64,000 bases of DNA from JAHBVL01 sp964461025 (GTDB lineage: Bacteria > Chloroflexota > Chloroflexia > Thermomicrobiales > UBA6265), in NCBI GenBank assembly GCA_964461025.1, contig CAYWSE010000008.1, forward strand, positions 10,382 through 74,381, in the 5' to 3' direction. Positions 9,034-15,396 of the stretch are shown here, piece by piece. The position numbers and the translations under genes were made by a program. The number at the start of each line of letters is the position of its first letter. Within the stretch, counting starts at the first letter, position 1. The notes under the pieces were generated by a model. It saw nothing but the letters and a program-made list of their open reading frames with translations, was not told the origin of the DNA and ran no database searches.

Positions 9034-9837
9034 TCAGCCTGGCAACGCCGAAACGGCCGCGACTTCTGATGGATGCTTGCTCCGGAGGCGGTTCTTCTTC
9101 AGATTCTCTTTGACCACCCAGGCGATGTCGCGATCGGAGACGCGCGCCCAGGTTGCGAGGTGGGTGAATCCGGAATCTGGCTCGGCGGCGACGATCACGC
9201 TCAGCCCGTATCCCAGCCCTTTGCGCAAGGCGATGAAGTCGTCAGCGCGGCGATTCGCAGGTTCAACTTCGTGCAGGCGCGTCATGGCGAGATCGGCAAG
9301 CGCCCATGCTGAGGCGACCGTGGTCGAATCGGCAAGCAGGCGAGGTTCCGCGACTGTGGCAACGATTGCCCGGAGCTCGTAGAGCGTCGCGTTCTTGCTC
9401 CACTCCTGCAGCACCGACAGCATAAGATCGATGTCAGCATCGCCAGTTCGCTGGAGCCCTATCGCGGCGCCTTCCCGAACCCTCCAGCGTGGATCGTTCG
9501 CGGCTGATCGCAAGAGATTGAGGAGCACGAGCCGGTCAGCGTGCGTTGCGGTTGGAAGCACAACGCCAGCGGTCTGCGCAGCGATGAACGGAAGAAACAC
9601 GCCTGGTTCGTTCGTGCCGACGACATCGGGACCGACAGCGGCAAACCGTTCGAGCAGCGGGATGAGGCGGTCGGCTGGACATGCAATTGGAAGCAGATCG
9701 GCGGTCTCCTCGGCCAGTGAGAGGTTGGCGCGTGGTCCCGGCAGCCGGGATTCGTCCTGCAGGTACTTTTCGAGCGAATCGGGCGAACCGCTCTGCGCGT
9801 ATGCGGTAATCAGCGATTTCAAATGCATGTCGTTCAT
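9034..9837 (-). CDS. HEAT-repeat protein
   Basis: A 267-residue all-helical protein. The clearest HEAT unit is RWRVREGAAIGLQRTGDADI, near the middle, flanked by similar helix pairs; this resembles HEAT scaffolds such as AlkD-type or phycocyanobilin-lyase-like proteins, but no catalytic residue was recognised. It has no signal peptide. The frame is open upstream to 10137, but that part translates intergenic repeats (PERNGVPAERSRRISR is the dispersed element read in frame). The ATG at 9837 has GAGGG about 10 nt before it and begins MNDMHLKSLI. Its role is probably protein or nucleic-acid binding. Confidence 0.7.
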   Translation of the reverse strand: MNDMHLKSLITAYAQSGSPDSLEKYLQDESRLPGPRANLSLAEETADLLPIACPADRLIPLLERFAAVGPDVVGTNEPGVFLPFIAAQTAGVVLPTATHADRLVLLNLLRSAANDPRWRVREGAAIGLQRTGDADIDLMLSVLQEWSKNATLYELRAIVATVAEPRLLADSTTVASAWALADLAMTRLHEVEPANRRADDFIALRKGLGYGLSVIVAAEPDSGFTHLATWARVSDRDIAWVVKENLKKNRLRSKHPSEVAAVSALPG

Positions 9838-9920
9838 GAAGATTTCGCCCTCTTCTGCCTTGCCTGGGTGGAATGTATCAGGAAACAGTGGCGGCGATTT
9901 GCGCGGCAATGAAGGAGGCT

Positions 9921-9984
9921 TGCCGCTACAGCGGGAGATCCTTCGACTCCGCTCCGCTGGCACTCCGTTCCGCTCGGGATGACA
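9921..9984. repeat. Dispersed inverted-repeat element, right half copy B
   Basis: CCGCTACAGCGGGAGATCCTTCG followed by an expanded CTCCGCT/TCCGTTCCGCT stretch and GGGATGACAGTGC. Only the right arm is recognisable. It creates a spurious N-terminal extension of the HEAT-protein frame. Confidence 0.7.
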
Positions 9985-10058
9985 GTGCTTCCTTGTGCTA
10001 CGTTCGCCAGACGCAAGAATGGGAGCCCCGCTGAGGACGCCACCGGTCGTCGGCGAGT

Positions 10059-10083
10059 AGTCGCCATAAATGGCGACGCTACG
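10059..10083. repeat. Short hairpin repeat CGCCATAAATGGCG, copy 2
   Basis: AGTCGCCATAAATGGCGACG followed by CTACG; same core and right flank as the copy at 6004-6027. Here the arms extend to GTCGCCAT/ATGGCGAC. It lies between two minus-strand genes. Confidence 0.55.
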
Positions 10084-10184
10084 ACTGCCGGCGCGCGAGT
10101 TGGTCGCGGGAGGACCATTCTCAGGCATGAGAAACACCGGCGAGGCGGTCGCCGGTGTTTCGTCAGATTGCTGGATTCTGTGGA

Positions 10185-10847
10185 TCAGGCTGTTTCTTCT
10201 GTCTCCGTGACACGCTCAGCGCGAACGACAGTGCGTTGGAGGTAGACGCCGTTCGCGTAGTCGAAGGGACCACCACAGGTGATCAGCGTCAGACTTTCCG
10301 TATCGGTTGGTCCGACGATATCCTGAATTGGCGCAGTGGCCGTTTCGAAATTCTCCCGCCAGACCACCGAGTAGGTGTAGACCACGCCATCCTCGCCAGT
10401 AACCCGGATCAGATCACCTTCGTTCAGATTGTTGATGTTGTAGAGCACAGCTGGTCCAACGTCCCAGTAATCGAGATGCCCGGCCATCAGCACATTGCCG
10501 ATTTCGCCGAGTTTCGAGGACGCTTCGTACCAGGAGACGATCCACGGACCCGAAGGATCGAGCATCACGCCATCGACGATGAGCTGCTTTTCGATTTGGG
10601 CGTTGACAGCGGCATTCGGTATCTCGATGGCAAGCGGCACTGCGCCCGTGGCAGCATCGGTCTGTGGTGGATCGTCGCCAACTGGACCTGGTCGCAGGGC
10701 GCCCGTCGTCGGCATCTCGCCCACTTCGGAAGAGACGATGCGACTTCCACCATCCTGGGCGATCGCCACGCTTCCGCCTAAGAGCGACATCCCCAATACC
10801 ACCACCATCAGTGGCAAGAGGCGCAACCTCACCATCCGTTCGATCAT
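10185..10847 (-). CDS. Sortase-family transpeptidase (class E/F-like)
   Basis: A 220-residue secreted or membrane-anchored sortase. An N-terminal hydrophobic segment (residues 8-30, ending SVAIAQ) is followed by a low-complexity linker and the beta-barrel catalytic domain from about residue 70. The catalytic triad can be read: His124 in MAGHLD, Cys191 in TLITCGG, and Arg205 in YLQRTVVR. Sortases cut LPXTG-type signals and join the protein to cell-wall or other amines. The matching substrates are the two LPXTG proteins at 44162-47324, about 34 kb away. The gene is not in an operon with them, as is usual for housekeeping sortases. Confidence 0.88.
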   Translation of the reverse strand: MIERMVRLRLLPLMVVVLGMSLLGGSVAIAQDGGSRIVSSEVGEMPTTGALRPGPVGDDPPQTDAATGAVPLAIEIPNAAVNAQIEKQLIVDGVMLDPSGPWIVSWYEASSKLGEIGNVLMAGHLDYWDVGPAVLYNINNLNEGDLIRVTGEDGVVYTYSVVWRENFETATAPIQDIVGPTDTESLTLITCGGPFDYANGVYLQRTVVRAERVTETEETA

Positions 10848-10973
10848 TGCTCTACTCCGTTGCCTGGTTCCCGGCGCTTCGCGGATTTTGGTCTCCGGCG
10901 CTGGAGGGATGTCCCTCGCCTGCCCATTCTAACGCGGCGCCGCACGAAATCGTATCACTTTGGGGACGCACGC

Positions 10974-11879
10974 CTAAAGCTGAGCGTCAGCTTGGAGACG
11001 GCGGTCGATCCATCGCGTGAGCTGCTTCGTGCTGATTTCGTCGAGTGATGTTGCCGGCTGGCGCATCGCGCTGGATCGAATCACACCGCGACGCAGGAGT
11101 TCGGCTTTGGCGGCGGCGACGGAAAAATCGATCGATTGCATCGCCCAGAGACTGTACGGCAGTTCGCGATCGAAGCGCGCTTCGGCGGCATCTGCGTCTC
11201 CGCGGTCGATGAGCGATTGCACATCGGCAAAGAGACGGGTGAAGTTCGGCGCGGGCATGGAACCGACGGCGCCCCGTTCGAACGCGTCGATCGCGCCAAG
11301 TCCACCCCATCCGCAGAACATCGCGAGGCGCCCCTCGCTCAGACGGAGCGTTTCGGTGATCACCGGTCCGCCTGGCGTGCCCTCGGCTTTGACATAGCGA
11401 ATCGTTTCAACGTCGTCCTCCAGTCGCGCCCAGAGAGCTGGAGACATCGAGACCTTTGTGAGCTGCGGAGCATCCTGAATCATCACCGGAATCGACACCG
11501 CTTCGCCGATCTGGCGGTAGTAGTCGTAGAGATTTTGCTGATCGGGTGTGACGAAATAGGGCGGCAGCACCATCAGCGCCGAGGCGCCCAGGCTTTCGGC
11601 GCGCGTCGCCCGGTCGACGGCAATCGAATGACCCGGTCCGTCGGCGGATATAACGACCGGGATGCGACCGTCGACGGCAGCGATCACCGCCTCCGCCACC
11701 TGGTCGCGTTCGAGGTCGGTCAGTTTGTAGCCCTCACTGGCCAGCGCAAGGGTCGCGACACCAGCGGCTCCCTCTTCCAGCACCCATTCGATTTCACGCC
11801 GAAGCGAATCGAGGTCGAGAGTGCGATCGTCGTGAAATGGTGTGCAGAGAATGGGAATGCAGCCGCGAAGCTCGGTCAT
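10974..11879 (-). CDS. Dihydrodipicolinate synthase/N-acetylneuraminate lyase-family enzyme
   Basis: A 301-residue class I aldolase-fold protein. The Schiff-base lysine is Lys164 in RYVKAEG, and a tyrosine is present in LPPYFV (108). The usual YNxP motif that supplies the second catalytic tyrosine reads MIQDAPQL instead, so it is unlikely to be DapA itself; a 2-keto-3-deoxy-sugar-acid aldolase or dehydratase fits better. Its ATG overlaps the stop of the upstream enolase-superfamily gene by 4 nt (ATGA), so substrate should pass from that dehydratase to this enzyme. Product identity is inferred from context only. Confidence 0.85.
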   Translation of the reverse strand: MTELRGCIPILCTPFHDDRTLDLDSLRREIEWVLEEGAAGVATLALASEGYKLTDLERDQVAEAVIAAVDGRIPVVISADGPGHSIAVDRATRAESLGASALMVLPPYFVTPDQQNLYDYYRQIGEAVSIPVMIQDAPQLTKVSMSPALWARLEDDVETIRYVKAEGTPGGPVITETLRLSEGRLAMFCGWGGLGAIDAFERGAVGSMPAPNFTRLFADVQSLIDRGDADAAEARFDRELPYSLWAMQSIDFSVAAAKAELLRRGVIRSSAMRQPATSLDEISTKQLTRWIDRRLQADAQL

Positions 11880-13042
11880 GCGGATTTGTCTTTCGAGCCT
11901 TCGCGGCGCTCCCAGCCGGGCTGGAAGAGGGGGAGGAAGTTCGATGAGTTGTAGGGATGCTTCTCGACTTCAGCCCAGTTGAGGTCGGTGCCGAGACCAG
12001 GCGCATCGGGAATCTGGATATTGCCATCGACGACCTTGACCGGATTGGTGACCAGTTCATGCCCCCAATCGACATTGAATTCATCGAAGAGTTCCTGAAC
12101 GAGGAGGTTCGGCGTGCACGCGCCGATCTGGATGCAGGTGGCCGTACAAAGCGGACCCTGGGCCTGATGCGGCGCGACCATCGCGTAGTTGGCATCAGCC
12201 ATGGCGGCGATGAAGCGCGTTTTGAGGATGCCGCCGACGTTGGTCGGATCGGGCTGCAGGATATGCACGGTGTTGTGCTTCAAGAGCTCGGCAAATTGGT
12301 GTGTGGTCGTGAAGCTTTCGCCGGTGGCGATCGGCACGGTGGTGTGGCGAGCGACCTCGGCGGTGGCGTCGATCTTGGTGTGGTCGGTCGGTTCCTCGAA
12401 CCAGGTTGGGTCGTAGGGAGCGATTTCGTTGGCGATGGTGATCGCTTCGGAGACGCTGAATCGCCGGTGTCCTTCGACCATAATCCGGACATCGGGGCCG
12501 ACTGCTTCGCGAACCTCCTTGACGATGTCGATCGAGAGACGCCGGTCAGCCGGAGTCATCGTTCTCCAGGCGGATCCGAACGGATCGAATTTGAGAGCGC
12601 GATAGCCTCGCTGCACGACAACCTGGGCGTACTCCGCGAACATGTCGATGTGCCGCTCGCCCTGATACCAGCCATTGGCGTACGCAGGCAGCGACTCGTG
12701 ATAGCGACCGCCAAGCAAATCGTAGATCGGGCGGCCCAGCTCCTTGCCGATGATGTCCCAGCAGGCCACTTCGATCGCGGCGACGGCGGCCATGTGAATT
12801 TGCGCGCCTTCGGAATAGGAATCGCGGGACATGCGTTGGTAGATCGTCTCGATCTGGAAGGGATCCATCCCCTCATAGAAATGGGCGAGCTCGTGGATGC
12901 ACGTTTCGACCGTGCGGGCGAAGCCGTTCAGGGAACCCTCGCTGATACCGTAGAGTCCCGGCACGTCGGTATCGACGCGGACGAAGAGCCAGTTCTTCCA
13001 TGGATTGCCGACGATGTAGGTTGTCGCTTTGGTGATTCGCAC
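11876..13042 (-). CDS. Mandelate racemase/enolase-superfamily sugar-acid dehydratase
   Basis: A 388-residue enolase-superfamily enzyme. The capping domain is at 1-120 and the barrel carries Lys151 (KFDPFG), candidate metal ligands Glu190 (VEGHRRF), Glu216 (WFEEP) and Glu242 (IATGESF), and a His292/Asp265 pair (PHQAQG, LQPD). This layout matches sugar-acid dehydratases such as galactonate, arabinonate or RspA-like enzymes, which remove water to give a 2-keto-3-deoxy acid. It starts at GTG 13042 with GGAG 7 nt upstream. It overlaps the DapA-family gene by 4 nt, which would cleave or dehydrate its product. The exact sugar acid cannot be assigned. Confidence 0.87.
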   Translation of the reverse strand: MRITKATTYIVGNPWKNWLFVRVDTDVPGLYGISEGSLNGFARTVETCIHELAHFYEGMDPFQIETIYQRMSRDSYSEGAQIHMAAVAAIEVACWDIIGKELGRPIYDLLGGRYHESLPAYANGWYQGERHIDMFAEYAQVVVQRGYRALKFDPFGSAWRTMTPADRRLSIDIVKEVREAVGPDVRIMVEGHRRFSVSEAITIANEIAPYDPTWFEEPTDHTKIDATAEVARHTTVPIATGESFTTTHQFAELLKHNTVHILQPDPTNVGGILKTRFIAAMADANYAMVAPHQAQGPLCTATCIQIGACTPNLLVQELFDEFNVDWGHELVTNPVKVVDGNIQIPDAPGLGTDLNWAEVEKHPYNSSNFLPLFQPGWERREGSKDKSA

Positions 13043-13050
13043 GGGTAGTC

Positions 13051-13120
13051 TCCGTAGGTCGTGATTCGTAGACCGTGGGCCGAAGTCCGTCGTCCGGAGT
13101 CCGAGGTCCGGAGTCCGAAG
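13051..13120. repeat. Heptamer tandem tract (tccggag/tccgaag variants)
   Basis: Degenerate 7-nt units (tccggag, tccgagg, tccggag, tccgaag) follow TCGTAGACCGTGGG-type units. The tract begins directly at the Shine-Dalgarno sequence of the dehydratase gene. Similar unit families occur at 18020-18085, 37265-37336 and 43952-44038. Confidence 0.75.
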
Positions 13121-13232
13121 TTGGTTTTCCTCGTCAGCCTACTACAACGCACTCGCTCCCCGGCCATTGGCCGGAAAACAAGAAACGCGACCCTCGGATT
13201 ACGACCTACGGCCTACGTTGTCGCGGAGCGAC

Positions 13233-14033
13233 CTATCCCCATGGCCAACAGGGAGTGCTGTTGTTGCAGTAGGTGGGATATAAGCGGTAGCACTCGTCTC
13301 TCAGTGATTCGGAGAAACATGGATTGCAGTGCAAGTCCTCCCAGCTCCAGCATGTGCCGCGAATCCCGAGACTCGGAGCGAATTCGGTCATGACGTACCC
13401 ATTTGCGTTCCAGTGCCGGCAGTGGACTTCCATATCCGCGCAGTCGTCGATGAAGAGGTGGGCGCTGCCAAAGGGCGTGGCGATCGCTTCCAGGTCCGCC
13501 GGCGTCTCGTGAAACTCCATGTCGACGTTGGAGTAGTTTTCGAGCACCTTGACGTCGTAGGTTGCGGTGAAGGTCTCCTCGTCGTAGGCGGGGTTCATCA
13601 GCTGGAGCACCGCGATGTCGACTTCGCCATCATCGGTTCCGACAACCAGCGCCGCATTCGGCGGGTTCTCAGGAGAGAAACCGAGTGCGTCGAGAAATTT
13701 GACGGTCGGCATGGCTCCAACGATCCGCTCCGGCCGGTTCGAGAAGTAGACAGTCTGTCCCAAACCATGTTCGAGGGTGACGGTGTATTCGCCATCCCCG
13801 TCCTCCTTGGCGGCGATGGAGCCACTCCGGAAGGACTGGAGGAAGAGAAACTGCGTCTTCTCCAGTGGGCCGTCGGCAGCGGGAGTGCTGTCCTGGGCCG
13901 CAGTCGCGTTCTGCCCGACCGCCGTCATGCCAGCGGCGGCCAGCCCCGCCGCGCCATAGTGAACGGCCTCACGGCGACTGAGCCGCCTCGATGCGAAAAG
14001 GGTCGTGATCTTGTCGAATCGTCCTGCGTCCAT
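13233..14033 (-). CDS. Tat-exported cysteine-rich protein, paralogue 1
   Basis: A 266-residue protein of unknown function. The N-terminus MDAGRFDKITTLFASRRLSRREAV is followed by a hydrophobic stretch and an AxA-type site (TAAQDS), a twin-arginine leader. The mature part is a beta-rich globular region with FSNRPERIVGAMPTVKFL, then a C-terminal cysteine-rich tail (about ten Cys in the last 80 residues, ending CWPWG). The start is the ATG at 14033 with GGAG 7 nt upstream; the frame opens earlier, at 14060. Its tandem neighbour at 14312-15109 is clearly homologous over the full length. A perfect palindrome lies about 104-133 nt upstream of the start. Export and disulfide stabilisation are inferred. 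Confidence 0.8.
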   Translation of the reverse strand: MDAGRFDKITTLFASRRLSRREAVHYGAAGLAAAGMTAVGQNATAAQDSTPAADGPLEKTQFLFLQSFRSGSIAAKEDGDGEYTVTLEHGLGQTVYFSNRPERIVGAMPTVKFLDALGFSPENPPNAALVVGTDDGEVDIAVLQLMNPAYDEETFTATYDVKVLENYSNVDMEFHETPADLEAIATPFGSAHLFIDDCADMEVHCRHWNANGYVMTEFAPSLGIRGTCWSWEDLHCNPCFSESLRDECYRLYPTYCNNSTPCWPWG

Positions 14034-14136
14034 CGTAGCGCTCCATTTCGCTGGGCCCATTGAAGCCGGTCGTGCCTCGCCCCGAACGGCACGCGACAGA
14101 TATGTTCCGCCTTGACGATACCGAGGAGCGAATGGT

Positions 14137-14166
14137 CCCGGTATCCGTCCCTGGACGGATACCGGG
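14137..14166. promoter_or_regulatory. Perfect inverted repeat, 14-bp arms, upstream of Tat paralogue 1
   Basis: CCCGGTATCCGTCC, two spacer bases CT, then GGACGGATACCGGG. The inner 8-bp arms (ATCCGTCC/GGACGGAT, same CT spacer) recur at 15222-15239, at almost the same distance from the start of the paralogous gene. Conservation with the gene makes an operator or an RNA leader hairpin plausible; a simple terminator is less likely because there is no T-tract. Confidence 0.6.
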
Positions 14167-14311
14167 CGGGGTTCGGTACTGATTTCGAATCAGCATTCAT
14201 GCAGGGCGCGGCACAAGGGCCAAGCAAGAAATCAGAATGCTCGGAGGGCAGACTCGAGGTTCGAACTCCGGACCACAGACGCGGACGCGGACCAGGTCGT
14301 TGAGGCGAATC

Positions 14312-15109
14312 TCATGACCGGGGCCAGCAGGGGGTAGCGTCGTTGCAGTAGTTGGGGTACCAGCTATAGCACTCGCTTCTCAGCGCTTCCGGGCCACACG
14401 GCTCGCAAATCCAGGTGTTCCAGTTCCAGCATTTGCCGCGAACCCCGAGGGTCGGGTCGTTACTGCTATAGACGTACCCGTTGGCGCCCTGGCGCCGACA
14501 GTAGACTTCCGAATCCTCGCAGTCGTCGATGAACAGGTGCGCTGCGCCAAAGGGCGTGGAGATTGAATCCAGGTCCGCCGACGTTTCCTGAAACGGCATG
14601 TCGACGCTGCTGTAATTCTTAAGCACTCTGACGTCGTAGGTGGCAGTGAAGGTGGACACATCGTAGCTGGGGTTGGTCAGTTCGACAACCGCGATGTCGA
14701 CCCCGCCATCCTCAGCGCCGATCACCACCGCGGCGTTCGGTGGGTTGTCGGGGGAGAAGCCAAGACTCTCGAGAAACTGCACGGTTGGCATCGCGCCGAC
14801 GATGCGCTCCGGCCTGTTCGAAAAGAAAAGGGTTTGGCCGAGACCATGCTCGAAGGTGACCGTGTACGCCCCATCCTCGTCATCCTTCGGCGCGATCGCA
14901 CCGCTCTGAAAGGACTGGACGAAGAGGAATTCCGTCTTGTCCACCTGCTCTCCAGCAGCCGGCGTGCCGTCCTGGGCTGCTGCGGCATTGACTCCAGCGC
15001 CAACGAGGCCCGCTGCCAGCCCGGCCGCGCCCTGCTGGATCGCCTTGCGACGTGAGCTGCGGCGCGTCGCGAACAAAGTGCTCAACTTGTCAAATTGAAT
15101 CGGGTCCAT
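14312..15109 (-). CDS. Tat-exported cysteine-rich protein, paralogue 2
   Basis: A 265-residue homologue of the product of 13233-14033. It shares the leader pattern (MDPIQFDKLSTLFATRRSSRRKAI, hydrophobic stretch, AAAAQDG), the core FSNRPERIVGAMPTVQFLESL and the C-terminal cysteine tail ending CWPRS. Many of the cysteine positions in the tail match, which suggests conserved disulfides or a bound metal. It was probably produced by tandem duplication that included upstream DNA. No catalytic motif is recognised in either copy. Start ATG 15109 begins the conserved leader, with a GGAG-type sequence upstream. Confidence 0.8.
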   Translation of the reverse strand: MDPIQFDKLSTLFATRRSSRRKAIQQGAAGLAAGLVGAGVNAAAAQDGTPAAGEQVDKTEFLFVQSFQSGAIAPKDDEDGAYTVTFEHGLGQTLFFSNRPERIVGAMPTVQFLESLGFSPDNPPNAAVVIGAEDGGVDIAVVELTNPSYDVSTFTATYDVRVLKNYSSVDMPFQETSADLDSISTPFGAAHLFIDDCEDSEVYCRRQGANGYVYSSNDPTLGVRGKCWNWNTWICEPCGPEALRSECYSWYPNYCNDATPCWPRS

Positions 15110-15221
15110 CGTGACTCTCCATCCTTAAATGGGCTCGGCGAAGTCAGGCGTTTCCCTGCGCGGGCAAACGCCTCGCTGACGTGATCCGCTTCGACGATAG
15201 AGAGATACGACGGAACCGAAC

Positions 15222-15239
15222 ATCCGTCCCTGGACGGAT
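15222..15239. promoter_or_regulatory. Inverted repeat, 8-bp arms, upstream of Tat paralogue 2
   Basis: ATCCGTCC-CT-GGACGGAT, 113-130 nt before the ATG at 15109. It matches the inner part of the palindrome at 14137-14166. A further shared block, GGTACTGATTTCGA, follows about 20 nt further out in both copies. Confidence 0.6.
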
Positions 15240-15396
15240 ATGAGCCTGCGGCGGGTACTGATTTCGACCGGATAAGCTCGGCAGAGAGCGTGGCGTTAAG
15301 ACACTGGACCATCGAATAAGGCCCGTCATCCCTCGCTCTGCTCAGAATGACGATCTGCTTGAGCGCGCGTATTTTGATGGAACCGGCCCGGCCCGG

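Larger units (their letters stand above)
9838..10184. other. Intergenic region, 347 bp, with two repeat types
   Basis: No gene is supported. It holds a half copy of the dispersed element (9921-9984) and the second CGCCATAAATGGCG hairpin (10059-10083). A further inverted repeat at 10137-10162, GGCGAGGCGGTCGCC-type, lies just after the sortase stop codon and could be part of its terminator. Confidence 0.5.

Noticed and set aside
9838..10137. N-terminal extension of the HEAT-repeat protein by 100 residues
   Set aside because: The extension translates the dispersed element and the CGCCATAAATGGCG hairpin. The ATG at 9837 has a proper ribosome site.
10974..11879. Assignment of the DapA-family gene as dapA of lysine synthesis
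   Set aside because: The YNxP motif with the catalytic tyrosine is replaced by MIQDAP, and the gene is coupled to a sugar-acid dehydratase.
11957..13048. Long open frame on the plus strand opposite the enolase-superfamily gene (363 codons)
   Set aside because: It is the antisense of a gene with clear enzyme motifs. High third-position GC keeps the opposite frame open; the translation shows no family motif.
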